This document shows positions 1 to 7,606 of a stretch of 11,815 nucleotides of DNA, one piece after another. The stretch lies in assembly GCF_031393925.1 (NCBI RefSeq), contig NZ_JANMWL010000026.1:1-11815 (forward strand), read 5' to 3'. This DNA comes from Methylibium sp031393925. Lineage in GTDB: Bacteria; Pseudomonadota; Gammaproteobacteria; Burkholderiales; Burkholderiaceae_C. The position numbers and the translations under genes are program-made. Under the pieces are notes generated by a model. That model worked only from the letters and a program-made list of their open reading frames with translations. It did not search any database and was not told where the DNA came from. Position 1 is the stretch's first letter. Each line of letters starts with the position of its first letter.

Positions 1-1097
1 ATCGGCGAGCGGCGCACGTCCACCAGGCTGACGTTGTCGCGGTTGAAGGTTTCGTAGTAGCCGGTGTCGGCGCACAGGCGCTTGGTGCCGAACGGGTAGC
101 CCCGGGGCGTGAGCAGTTCAGCCACCGCCGGGTCGCGCACCTTCTCGCGGATCTTGCCGCGCGCGAAGTCGGCGAGCGTGTCGTTGGCCTCCTGGTTCAC
201 CAGCAGGTCGGCGAACGAGGTGTAGAAGGACAGGCCACCGTGGTTCCAGCGCGCTTCGTATTCGGCGAGCCGCTCATCGAGCGTCACTTCGAGGGCGCGT
301 CGGGTTTCTGCCGGCATCGCCACGATGCCGACGTCGGAGTCGCGTTCGCGCTCTCGCAGGTCGGCGTAGTTCGCCTTCTGGCGACGCCGCTCCTCCGAGG
401 TGAGCGAGCGGTTCCAGGCCGGAATGCTGAAGTTGGGCGTGCGCTGGAACACGCTCAGGTGAAGGGCCTCGCCGGCGATGTGCGGTATCGCCTGGATGCC
501 CGACGAGCCCGTGCCGATCACGCCGACCCGCTGACCGGAAAAGTCGACGCGCTCCTTGGGCCAGTAGGCCGTGTGGTACTGCGGGCCTTTGAAGTCGGCC
601 AGACCCGGGAAATCGAGCGGCTTGGGCGCCGACACCGAGCCGGTGGCCATGATGCAGAACTGCGCCGTGACGCTCGTGCCGCGGTCGGTGCTGATCAACC
701 AGCGGCTGTTTGCTTCGTCGAACACCGCCGCGGTGACGCGCGTCTCGAACTGGATGTCGCGCCGCAGGTCGAAGCGGTCGGCCACGTGGTTGATGTAGCG
801 CAGGATTTCCGGCTGGTCGGCATAGCGCGCGGGCCAGTCCCACTCCTGTTGCAACTCGTCGCAGAACGAATAGGAGTATTCGATGCTTTCGATGTCGCAG
901 CGCGCGCCCGGGTAGCGGTTCCAGTACCAGGTGCCGCCGACGCCGTCGCCGGCTTCAAACAGGCGCGCCGAGAAGCCCTTCTTGCGCAGCATGTGCAGCG
1001 CGTAGAGACCGGCGAAACCGGCGCCGACCACGACGACGTCGAATTGCGCGTCGGCCTTGGAGCCCGCTGAAGTTGCGGAAAGCGTTGTGTTCACCAT
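1..1097 (-). CDS. Flavin-containing Baeyer-Villiger-type monooxygenase, 3' end cut by the window edge
   Basis: 365 codons are present from the ATG at 1097 to the window edge; family members are usually about 540 residues, so roughly the last third is missing. Visible motifs, in order: the FAD Rossmann motif GAGFAG (residues 25-30), GGTWYWNRYPGARCD (54-68), the Baeyer-Villiger fingerprint F-x-G-x3-H-x3-W-P (F169 to P180, with H175) and the NADPH Rossmann motif GTGSSG (195-200). This set is typical of class B monooxygenases related to cyclohexanone monooxygenase, which insert one oxygen of O2 next to a carbonyl using FAD and NADPH, giving an ester or lactone. An AAGGA sequence lies 9 nt before the ATG. 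The gene sits 180 nt downstream of the 3-hydroxyacyl-CoA dehydrogenase gene on the same strand. The substrate cannot be read from the sequence; cyclic or aryl ketones are likely candidates. Confidence 0.92.
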   Translation of the reverse strand, partial: MVNTTLSATSAGSKADAQFDVVVVGAGFAGLYALHMLRKKGFSARLFEAGDGVGGTWYWNRYPGARCDIESIEYSYSFCDELQQEWDWPARYADQPEILRYINHVADRFDLRRDIQFETRVTAAVFDEANSRWLISTDRGTSVTAQFCIMATGSVSAPKPLDFPGLADFKGPQYHTAYWPKERVDFSGQRVGVIGTGSSGIQAIPHIAGEALHLSVFQRTPNFSIPAWNRSLTSEERRRQKANYADLRERERDSDVGIVAMPAETRRALEVTLDERLAEYEARWNHGGLSFYTSFADLLVNQEANDTLADFARGKIREKVRDPAVAELLTPRGYPFGTKRLCADTGYYETFNRDNVSLVDVRRSP

Positions 1098-1205
1098 GTC
1101 ATTGCGTCCTTGCGCGGTTGAACCCTTCGTCGGCCCGCAAAAAGAAGCGACCCGGGCCGCCAGCGGGATTGCCGATCATCGTGCCCTCGGGGCAAGTCGG
1201 CGCCC

Positions 1206-1221
1206 CTACCCCGCAGGGTAG
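1206..1221. promoter_or_regulatory. Short perfect inverted repeat upstream of the monooxygenase gene
   Basis: The sequence CTACCC-CGCA-GGGTAG has perfect 6-bp arms around 4 bases. It lies in the 180-bp gap between the dehydrogenase stop and the monooxygenase start, about 108 bp upstream of the latter, where an activator or repressor site would be expected. A further CTACCC half-site occurs nearby at 1273-1278. On the plus strand it is followed by TTTT, but no plus-strand gene ends here, so a terminator role is unlikely. I see no convincing -35/-10 pair next to it. Its function as an operator is inferred only from symmetry and position. Confidence 0.35.
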
Positions 1222-1277
1222 TTTTCGGGCGATCAACTTCGGGATAACCCGCAATGGCGACGCCGGCGGAGCCTACC

Positions 1278-2831
1278 CTAGCCCTCGGCCGCCTTCATCC
1301 ACGCCCGCTGGCGCAGCTCGGGGCTGACGCGATAGCGCTCGCCGCGGTAGTGCGCGTCCAGGTGGTCGAGCAGGCGGACCACGTCGCGCACGTCCCAGCG
1401 GGCGAGCCATTCGAACGGGCCTTCGGGGTGGTTGACGCCGAGCTTCATCGCCAGGTCGGCCGCCTCGGGCGTACACACGCCTTGCAGCACGGCGTCGGCC
1501 GCTTCGTTGACGAGCATGGCGACGGTACGGGCGACCACCAGGCCGGCCGCGTCGCCCAGGCGCTGCGGGCTGAAGCCGGCCGCCGCGAGCCAGCGCGGCG
1601 CGAGCGCCTGCCAATGCTTCGATGCCAGCGCGGCAGCGCTCCAGGCGAGCGCTGCGCCGGTGCGCGTCGCCCCAATGGTGCCGGGCAGATCGAACAGCGC
1701 CACATCGCGCGCGCCCTCGCTGGCCGCCACCTGCAAGGCCGGGCGGCCGTCGGTCAGGCGCAGTTGGGCGCCGTCGGCGGTCAGGCCATGCCAGCCGCTG
1801 CCTTGCTCTCGCGTGAACGGCCGGCCGGCGGCCTCGAGCGCCTCGGCCCAGCGTTCGACCGCAAAGCCGCTGCCGTGCAGCACGACAGCCCTGGCATCGG
1901 GCATGTCAGCCGACTCGAGTGCCGTAACTGACGCAGGCGCCGACGATGGCGTGGCCGCCGCCGGATACGCATAAAAACCGCGCCCCGATTTGCGCCCGAG
2001 CAAGCCGCCATCGACCAGCTCGCGCTGCACCAGCGAAGGCGCAAAGCGCTTGTCGCCGAAGTTGGCGGCGAACACCGACTCGGTCACCGCGAAATTGGTG
2101 TCGTGGCCGATCAGGTCCATCAGCTCGCACGGTCCCATCCGAAAGCCCACGGCGCGCAAGCACTCGTCGAGCACGGCCGGCGCAGCGGCGCGCTCGTGCA
2201 GCAGCGCCAGCGTCTCGGCGTAATAGGGCCGCGCAATGCGGTTGACGATGAAGCCCGGCGTCGAGCGCGCATGCACCGGCTGCTTGCCCCAGCGCCGCGC
2301 CAGCTCGAACACGGCGCCCGCGACCGCCGGCTCGGTCTGCAGGCCCGACACCACCTCCACCAGCTTCATGAGCGCCACCGGGTTGAAGAAGTGCATGCCC
2401 ACGCAACGCCCCGGATGCGCCAGGCCATTGGCCAGCGCGGTGACCGAGATCGACGAGGTGTTGGTCGCGAGCACGCAGTGCGGCGCGACGATCTCCTCGA
2501 GCGAGCGCAGCAGGCCACGCTTGGCCTCTAGATTCTCGACGATCGCCTCCACCGCCAGCGCGGCGTCGGCGGCATCGGTCAACGCCGCGGCCGGGCGAAT
2601 GCGATCGAGCGCAGCCGCCGCGGCAACGGCCTCGAGCTTGCCCTTGGCGACCAGCGCCGCAAACGTTTCGGCCAGCTTGCGCTTGGCGTCAACCGCGGCG
2701 CCCTCGCGCGCATCGAAGAGGCTTACGGCGTGGCCGGCCTGCGCCGCCACCTGCGCGATACCGGCGCCCATGATGCCGGCGCCGATCACGAACACCGGTG
2801 CGCCCGAAAGCTCGAGAGAGGGGTGGGTCAT
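1278..2831 (-). CDS. paaH: 3-hydroxyacyl-CoA dehydrogenase, PaaH/PaaC type (probable 3-hydroxyadipyl-CoA dehydrogenase)
   Basis: The protein has 517 residues and oxidises 3-hydroxyacyl-CoA to 3-oxoacyl-CoA with NAD. The N-terminal Rossmann motif is GAGIMGAGIA (17-26). The catalytic His lies in HFFNP (H147), with the partner Glu 12 residues on (E159); NTSSIS precedes it. The length (about 500 rather than 300 residues) and a second C-terminal 3HCDH domain (ending RYRVSPELRQRAW) match the long form found in phenylacetate and box degradation clusters. The frame is open further upstream into boxA, but homology points to the ATG at 2831, 8 nt after the boxA stop. The Shine-Dalgarno there is weak, so translation is probably coupled to boxA. 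In this operon the natural substrate would be 3-hydroxyadipyl-CoA, giving 3-oxoadipyl-CoA. That substrate is inferred from context. Confidence 0.9.
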   Translation of the reverse strand: MTHPSLELSGAPVFVIGAGIMGAGIAQVAAQAGHAVSLFDAREGAAVDAKRKLAETFAALVAKGKLEAVAAAAALDRIRPAAALTDAADAALAVEAIVENLEAKRGLLRSLEEIVAPHCVLATNTSSISVTALANGLAHPGRCVGMHFFNPVALMKLVEVVSGLQTEPAVAGAVFELARRWGKQPVHARSTPGFIVNRIARPYYAETLALLHERAAAPAVLDECLRAVGFRMGPCELMDLIGHDTNFAVTESVFAANFGDKRFAPSLVQRELVDGGLLGRKSGRGFYAYPAAATPSSAPASVTALESADMPDARAVVLHGSGFAVERWAEALEAAGRPFTREQGSGWHGLTADGAQLRLTDGRPALQVAASEGARDVALFDLPGTIGATRTGAALAWSAAALASKHWQALAPRWLAAAGFSPQRLGDAAGLVVARTVAMLVNEAADAVLQGVCTPEAADLAMKLGVNHPEGPFEWLARWDVRDVVRLLDHLDAHYRGERYRVSPELRQRAWMKAAEG

Positions 2832-2839
2832 CGGCGGCT

Positions 2840-4141
2840 TCAGTAGGTTTCGAGGTGCAGGCGGCCCTCGCGCGCGAGCGCGCCGCCGAGCGTCTCCCAC
2901 GCCAGGCCCGCCGCCTCGGCCACGTCGCGCAGCGCCAGCACCACGCCTTGTTCCATGCTCTTCAAGCCGCAGACATAGATGAAGGTGTTGGCGTCCTTCA
3001 AGAGCGCGGCGAGGTCGGCCGCGCGTTCGCGCATCAGGTCCTGCACATAGCGCCGCGGCTGGCCCGGCGTGCGCGAGAACGCGAGGTTGACGTCGATGAA
3101 GTCGTGCGGCAGCTTCTGCAGCGGCCCGAAGTACGGCAGCTCCTGCTGCGTGCGCGCGCCAAAGAACAGCATCAGCTTGCCGCCCTCGAACTTGGCGGTG
3201 GCGCGCAGGCGCCGCCGCCATTCGGTCATGGCGCGCATCGGCGCGGAGCCGGTGCCGGTGCAGATCATCACGATGTTGGATCGGGGGTGGTTGGGCATCA
3301 GGAAAGAGCTGCCGAACGGGCCGATCACGGCGCACATGTCACCCACCTTCAGGTCGCACACGAAGTTGGACGCCGCGCCGCGCACCGCCTTGCCCTGGTG
3401 GTCTTCGGTGACGCGTTTGACCGTGAGCGAAACGTTGTTGTAGCCGGCGCGCTCGCCGTTGCGCGGGCTGGCCACGGAATATTGGCGCGCGACGTGCGCG
3501 CGGCCGTGGGCATCCACCCCCGGCGGCACGATGCCGATCGACTGGCCTTCGAGCACCGGGAAGGGCATGGCGCCGAAGTCGAGCACGATGTGGTGCGTCT
3601 CGCTCGCGAAGCCCGCCTCGGTGCAGTTGAAGTTGCCGGTCACCGTGGCGGTGGTCGGCCGCTTGGGGCCGTAGAGCTTGGTGTAGGCGTGCGCTGCCGA
3701 CCAGGGCGGCAAGGTCGCGCCGAAGGCGGCGGAGTCGAACGGTGTGTCGCCGCTTGCCGCGCCGGACCCAGGCGCGGCAGGCGCGGCGGGCGCATTGGGC
3801 GCAGTGGGCGCAACGATCGCCCCATCGCCCGGCGTCGACACGCCATGCTCGGCCAGTTGCTCGGTGCTCAGTTCAAGCGGCAGTTCGTCCCAGGTCAGCT
3901 GCGCCTCGATCGAGTAAGCCTCGGCCAGCGGCATGCTGCGCCAGTTGTCGATCGAGCCGGTGGGGCACGGCGAAATGCAGGCCATGCAGCCGTTGCAGAC
4001 ATCGGCGCGAACCACGTAGTTGCGGTCGTCATGGGTGATCGCGCCGACCGGGCAGGTGGCTTCGCAGGTGTTGCAGCGAATGCAGATCTCGGGGTCGATC
4101 AGGTGCTGCTTGATGACCTGGGTGTCGGTGGCCATGTCCAT
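2840..4141 (-). CDS. boxA: Benzoyl-CoA 2,3-epoxidase reductase component BoxA
   Basis: This 433-residue iron-sulfur flavoprotein passes electrons from NADPH to the oxygenase BoxB. Two 4Fe-4S ferredoxin motifs sit at the N-terminus: C20-C23-C26-C30 and C49-C52-C55-C59. An Ala/Pro-rich linker (about 105-130) joins them to a ferredoxin-NADP reductase module with the FAD motif RQYS (219-222), the nucleotide motif CTGTGSAP (294-301), YVCG (389-392) and a C-terminal aromatic residue (LETY). Two ATGs are possible, at 4141 (MDMATD) and 4135 (MATD). I chose 4141 because GGAG lies 9 nt before it; the other would need 15 nt. The frame runs open into boxB, but that stretch is not conserved-looking. The gene sits 52 nt after boxB and 8 nt before the dehydrogenase gene, clearly in one operon. 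Confidence 0.96.
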   Translation of the reverse strand: MDMATDTQVIKQHLIDPEICIRCNTCEATCPVGAITHDDRNYVVRADVCNGCMACISPCPTGSIDNWRSMPLAEAYSIEAQLTWDELPLELSTEQLAEHGVSTPGDGAIVAPTAPNAPAAPAAPGSGAASGDTPFDSAAFGATLPPWSAAHAYTKLYGPKRPTTATVTGNFNCTEAGFASETHHIVLDFGAMPFPVLEGQSIGIVPPGVDAHGRAHVARQYSVASPRNGERAGYNNVSLTVKRVTEDHQGKAVRGAASNFVCDLKVGDMCAVIGPFGSSFLMPNHPRSNIVMICTGTGSAPMRAMTEWRRRLRATAKFEGGKLMLFFGARTQQELPYFGPLQKLPHDFIDVNLAFSRTPGQPRRYVQDLMRERAADLAALLKDANTFIYVCGLKSMEQGVVLALRDVAEAAGLAWETLGGALAREGRLHLETY

Positions 4142-4150
4142 GGGAACCCT

Positions 4151-4154
4151 CTCC
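4151..4154 (-). promoter_or_regulatory. Ribosome binding site of boxA that decides its start
   Basis: GGAG on the minus strand lies 9 nt before the ATG at 4141. It is part of a short direct repeat GGAGAGGG present twice (4147-4154 and 4163-4170). That octamer is also the core of the inverted-repeat arms in the boxC-boxB gap. Confidence 0.6.
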
Positions 4155-4193
4155 GAACGGCGCCCTCTCCCGAAAGGAGCGGGAATGAATGCG

Positions 4194-5621
4194 TTAACCG
4201 AACCGCACGTACTCGAAATCCACCGGCTGCCGGTTGATGCCCATGGCCGGTGGCGCAATCCAGCCGGCAAACTTGCCGGGCTCGACCACGCGGCCCATCA
4301 ACGATGCCACGAAGGCGCGGTCATCGGCGCTGGGCAGCCAGGCCTTCTCGTGCGCCGCCCATTCAAGCTCGCTCACGGGGCGACCGTCGGGCGATACCTT
4401 CACGCCGGCCAGCGCGCCGATCTGGCGGTGAAAGGCCTTGTGCGGCACCTGCAGCCGCGTCGCGATGCCGGCCTTTTCGATCACCTTGTTCCAGCGGCCC
4501 ACGCCGGCCACCGAGTCCTTGATGAAGTCGTCGCGCAGCACCTCGTTGAGCGCATTGAGCATCGGCACCTCCTTCTCCACCAGCTGCCCGCCCTGCACTT
4601 CGAGCACCTTGTAGTGCTGGCCCTTGAGCACATGGTCGTCGCCCCGCTTGCCCTCTTCGTAGCGGCCCTTCAGGCCCGAGCTGTAGAAGGTGGCGGCGTT
4701 GCTCGACTGGTCGGCGCCGAACAGGTCGATGGTGACGCTGTAGTGGAAGTTGAGGTAGCGCTGCAAGGTCGCGAGATCGATCACGCCGGCCGCGCGCACG
4801 GTGGCGGCGTCGTCGGTCTTCAACTCATTCATCACCTGGCAGGTGCGCGTGATCACCCGCGAGATGCCGCTCTCGCCCACGAACATGTGGTGCGCCTCTT
4901 CGGTGAGCATGAACCGGGTGGTGCGCGCCAGCGGATCGAAGGCGCTGTCGGAGAGTGCGGCAAGCTGGAACTTGCCGTCGCGGTCGGTGAAGTAGGTGAA
5001 CATGAAGAAGGCCAGCCAATCGGGCGTCTTCTCGTTGAAGGCGCCCAGGATGCGCGGGTTGTTCTCGTCACCCGAAGTGCGCTGCAAGAGCGCGTCAGCT
5101 TCCTCGCGGCCGTCACGACCGAAGTGCTTGTGCAGCAGGTAGACCATTGCCCAGAGGTGGCGCCCTTCTTCGACGTTGATCTGGTAGAGGTTGCGCAGGT
5201 CGTACATGCTCGGTGCGGTCAGGCCCAGGTGGCGCTGCTGCTCCACCGACGCCGGCTCGGTGTCGCCCTGCGTCACGATGATGCGGCGCAGGTTGGCGCG
5301 GTGTTCGCCGGGCACGTCCTGCCACGCCTTTTCACCCTTGTGATCGCCGAACTGCACCTGCCGCTCGGCGTCGCCGGGGTTGAGAAAGATGCCCCAGCGG
5401 TAGTCGCGCATCTTCACGTGACCGAACTGCGCCCAGCCGCCGGCGTCGACGCTGACTGCGGTGCGCAGGTAGACGTCGAAGTCTGTCGAGCCCTCGGGGC
5501 CGACGTCGTCCCACCAGTTGATGAAGTTGGGCTGCCACTGCTCGAGCGCGCGCTGCAAGCTGCGGTCTTGGCCGAGGTTGACGTTGTTGGGAATCTTCTC
5601 GCTGTAGTCGATGGCGGACAT
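4194..5621 (-). CDS. boxB: Benzoyl-CoA 2,3-epoxidase oxygenase component BoxB
   Basis: This 475-residue class I diiron oxygenase converts benzoyl-CoA to 2,3-epoxybenzoyl-CoA with O2 and electrons from BoxA. The start MSAIDYSEKIPNN and the whole sequence are characteristic of BoxB. Diiron ligand candidates are E122, E152 with H155 (in EEGRH), D213, and E242 with H245 (in EEAHH). Their spacing agrees, with a constant offset of two residues, with the ligand set I recall for the Azoarcus evansii enzyme. The length is normal for the family. GGAG lies 6-7 nt before the ATG at 5621. The gene follows boxC after a 130-bp gap filled with a repeat element and precedes boxA. Confidence 0.98.
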   Translation of the reverse strand: MSAIDYSEKIPNNVNLGQDRSLQRALEQWQPNFINWWDDVGPEGSTDFDVYLRTAVSVDAGGWAQFGHVKMRDYRWGIFLNPGDAERQVQFGDHKGEKAWQDVPGEHRANLRRIIVTQGDTEPASVEQQRHLGLTAPSMYDLRNLYQINVEEGRHLWAMVYLLHKHFGRDGREEADALLQRTSGDENNPRILGAFNEKTPDWLAFFMFTYFTDRDGKFQLAALSDSAFDPLARTTRFMLTEEAHHMFVGESGISRVITRTCQVMNELKTDDAATVRAAGVIDLATLQRYLNFHYSVTIDLFGADQSSNAATFYSSGLKGRYEEGKRGDDHVLKGQHYKVLEVQGGQLVEKEVPMLNALNEVLRDDFIKDSVAGVGRWNKVIEKAGIATRLQVPHKAFHRQIGALAGVKVSPDGRPVSELEWAAHEKAWLPSADDRAFVASLMGRVVEPGKFAGWIAPPAMGINRQPVDFEYVRFG

Positions 5622-5656
5622 GAAGTTCTCCGTGGAGCTTGCTGCTTGCTGAATGG

Positions 5657-5751
5657 CTCCCTCTCCCGCCGTGGCGGAACAGGGTCGGGGTGAAGGCGGT
5701 GCGCGGCTCCGGCGTGGCCCTCACCCCGCCTTCTCTCAAAGGGAGAGGGAG
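5657..5751. repeat. REP-like inverted repeat between boxC and boxB
   Basis: Perfect 11-bp arms CTCCCTCTCCC (5657-5667) and GGGAGAGGGAG (5741-5751) enclose a second inverted pair, GAAGGCGG (5692-5699) with CCGCCTTC (5726-5733). The overlapping GGGGTGA (5687-5693) and TCACCCC (5721-5727) form another. The outer arm touches the boxC stop codon. CCCTCACCCC/GGGAGAGGGAG modules are common intergenic repeats in Burkholderiales as I know them. In the boxCBA transcript this would fold into a long stem-loop and could stabilise the boxC message or lower read-through. Confidence 0.75.
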
Positions 5752-7449
5752 TCAAACTCGGTTCAGGTCGAACTGCGCCTTCTCGCCGGTGCCGTAGACC
5801 TTGAGCGCGCCCTTCGCGCCTACGGCGTTGGGCCGGATGAAGATCCAGTTCTGCCAGGCCGAGAGCCGGGCGAACACGCGCGTCCACATGTTCTCGGGGC
5901 CGTTGAAGCGCAGGTTGGCCTCCAGGCCGCTGAGCGCGTCGGGCGAGAGCGCGGCGCGCTCCTCGCGCGCGATGCGAATTTCGTCGGCCCAGTCGATGTC
6001 GTCGGGCGCGGCCGTCACGAGGCCGAGCGCGAGCGCGGCGGCGGCGTCGAGCGCTTGGCCGATGGCGTCGCGCGCGGCCGCGAGCGGCAGTACCTCTTCA
6101 TAGAAGCGGCGCTGCAACCTGGATTGGCCGGTGATCATCGGCAGCAGGCCGAAGTTGGCCTCGCCGAGCGTGAGCCGGGGCGCGGCATCGGACGCGTCCG
6201 GCAGTGCCAGCATGTAGGCGCGGTCGGCCGCGAACGCGAACTCGGCAAAGCTGCCGGCAAAGCAGGAGTCGCGCTCGATCAGCGCGAACAGGCTGCGCGA
6301 GGACACATCGAGCCGGGCGAAGGTACGGCGCAACAGGCCGATGGTTTCGCGCACGAACCAGTGCTCGCGGTGGGCCAGCAGGCTGGCGTCGGCCGCGAGC
6401 ACGGCCTGGGCATCGCCCGCGGTGGCGAGCAGCCAGCAGCCGATGTCGAGCTCGTTGGTGCGCAGGTGCAGGAGCGCGTCGTCGAGTTCGCGCGCGAACT
6501 GCAGCGGCCACCACGCGGCGCCCGCGGCCATGATCGCGGCGATGTCCTGCGGCGGCGGCTCGGTCGGCGCCTTGGCGGTGATGGTGGCGCTGCGCCGGGC
6601 GCGGTCGATCTGCACGTCCACGTAGGCGTAGTGCAGGCCGGTGGGGTCGGCCGTGCGCTCGATCGGCGTCAGCGCCACGCCCTGGGCGCCCTGCCCCGGC
6701 CCGGGCCGCTGGCTCTTTGCGGCCAGCGCCAGGGCGCGTTGCTTGACCGCCTGCGCGAAGACGGCCGGCTTGGCGATGGCGTCGACCAGCCGCCAGTCGA
6801 CCGCCTTTTGCCCGCGCACGCCTTCGACGCTGATGCAGAAGATGTCGGCCAGGTCGTGGCGCACCTTGCGCTTGTCGGTCACGCGCGTGAGGCCGCCGGT
6901 GCCCGGCAGCACGCCCAAGAGCGGCACCTCGGGCAAGGACACGGCCGACGAGCGGTCATCGACCAGCAGGATCTCGTCACAAGCCAGCGCCACCTCATAG
7001 CCGCCGCCCGCGCAGGCGCCGTTGACGGCGGCCAGGAACTTGAGGCTGCCATTGCGCGAGGAATCTTCGAAGCCGTTGCGCGTCTCGTTGGTGAACTTGC
7101 AGAAGTTCACCTTCCACGCATGGCTGGACAGGCCCAACATAAAAATGTTGGCGCCCGAGCAGAAGATGCGCTCGCGCCCTCCGGTGAGCACCACCGTCTG
7201 CACTTCGGGGTGCTCGAAGCGCAGGCGGTTGACCGCGTCGTGCAGTTCGATGTCCACGCCCAGGTCGTAACTGTTGAGCTTGAGTTTGTAGCCGGGGCGG
7301 ATGCCCCCTTCTTCGGCCACCGCCATCGACAGCGTGGCAATAGTGCCGTCGACGGCCAAGCGCCAGTGGCGGTAGCGCGAGGGGTCGGTGCGGTAATCGA
7401 CCGACAGCAAGTCGGGTGCAGCGGGCTCGGCGGACAAGGTGGCGGTCAT
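5752..7449 (-). CDS. boxC: 2,3-epoxybenzoyl-CoA dihydrolase (benzoyl-CoA-dihydrodiol lyase) BoxC
   Basis: This 565-residue protein of the enoyl-CoA hydratase (crotonase) superfamily hydrolytically opens the epoxide ring to 3,4-dehydroadipyl-CoA semialdehyde plus formate. Crotonase oxyanion-hole regions are visible at FCSGANIFML (97-106) and AVNGACAGGGYEVALACDEI (141-160). The length fits BoxC, which is about twice an ordinary crotonase. I start it at the ATG at 7449 (MTATLSAEP), preceded by a weak GAGA. An in-frame ATG at 7482 would add 11 residues but lies inside the palindromic operator at 7478-7499, where little of the sequence looks coding. It is the first gene of the minus-strand operon, with its promoter at 7513-7541. 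The stop at 5752 abuts the REP-like repeat. Confidence 0.96.
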   Translation of the reverse strand: MTATLSAEPAAPDLLSVDYRTDPSRYRHWRLAVDGTIATLSMAVAEEGGIRPGYKLKLNSYDLGVDIELHDAVNRLRFEHPEVQTVVLTGGRERIFCSGANIFMLGLSSHAWKVNFCKFTNETRNGFEDSSRNGSLKFLAAVNGACAGGGYEVALACDEILLVDDRSSAVSLPEVPLLGVLPGTGGLTRVTDKRKVRHDLADIFCISVEGVRGQKAVDWRLVDAIAKPAVFAQAVKQRALALAAKSQRPGPGQGAQGVALTPIERTADPTGLHYAYVDVQIDRARRSATITAKAPTEPPPQDIAAIMAAGAAWWPLQFARELDDALLHLRTNELDIGCWLLATAGDAQAVLAADASLLAHREHWFVRETIGLLRRTFARLDVSSRSLFALIERDSCFAGSFAEFAFAADRAYMLALPDASDAAPRLTLGEANFGLLPMITGQSRLQRRFYEEVLPLAAARDAIGQALDAAAALALGLVTAAPDDIDWADEIRIAREERAALSPDALSGLEANLRFNGPENMWTRVFARLSAWQNWIFIRPNAVGAKGALKVYGTGEKAQFDLNRV

Positions 7450-7477
7450 GGCGTTTCTCGGCAGCGGGAGGTCCAGA

Positions 7478-7499
7478 AACATGCAGCATGGTGCATGTT
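7478..7499. promoter_or_regulatory. Candidate BoxR operator O1 (TGCA-N6-TGCA) downstream of the boxC start point
   Basis: Eight-base arms AACATGCA (7478-7485) and TGCATGTT (7492-7499) are perfectly inverted around GCATGG, giving TGCA-N6-TGCA at 7482-7495. Azoarcus BzdR and its relative BoxR are known, as I recall, to recognise TGCA repeats spaced by six bases and to release DNA on binding benzoyl-CoA. The site lies just downstream of the predicted transcription start of boxC, a classic repressor position. boxR itself is not in this window. Confidence 0.65.
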
Positions 7500-7512
7500 A
7501 GCTCGACTGGGC

Positions 7513-7541
7513 ATCATAGTTCACGTCTCAACTGCGATCAA
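7513..7541 (-). promoter_or_regulatory. Sigma70-like promoter of the boxCBA operon
   Basis: On the minus strand, TTGATC (7541-7536) and TATGAT (7518-7513) are separated by exactly 17 bases. They match the -35 and -10 consensus at 4/6 and 5/6 positions. Transcription would begin near 7506, about 57 nt before the boxC ATG, so the operator at 7478-7499 would cover roughly +7 to +28. Confidence 0.65.
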
Positions 7542-7606
7542 GTCCCGCGCATCGGACGATAAAGAAGATTTAACGACCGGCGCGTCCCCACTGCAGCGCT
7601 GTTTTA

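Noticed and set aside
2832..3335. Upstream extension of the dehydrogenase frame to an ATG at 3335
   Set aside because: It lies within boxA in another frame; the dehydrogenase fold begins just after the ATG at 2831.
2798..4237. Long open frame on the plus strand opposite boxA
   Set aside because: The minus strand carries unmistakable BoxA motifs. The plus-strand frame is the usual antisense shadow of high-GC codon usage, rich in Arg, Ala and His with no recognisable domain.
4020..5693. 557-codon open frame opposite boxB
   Set aside because: Antisense shadow of boxB, whose diiron ligand pattern and full length are clear.
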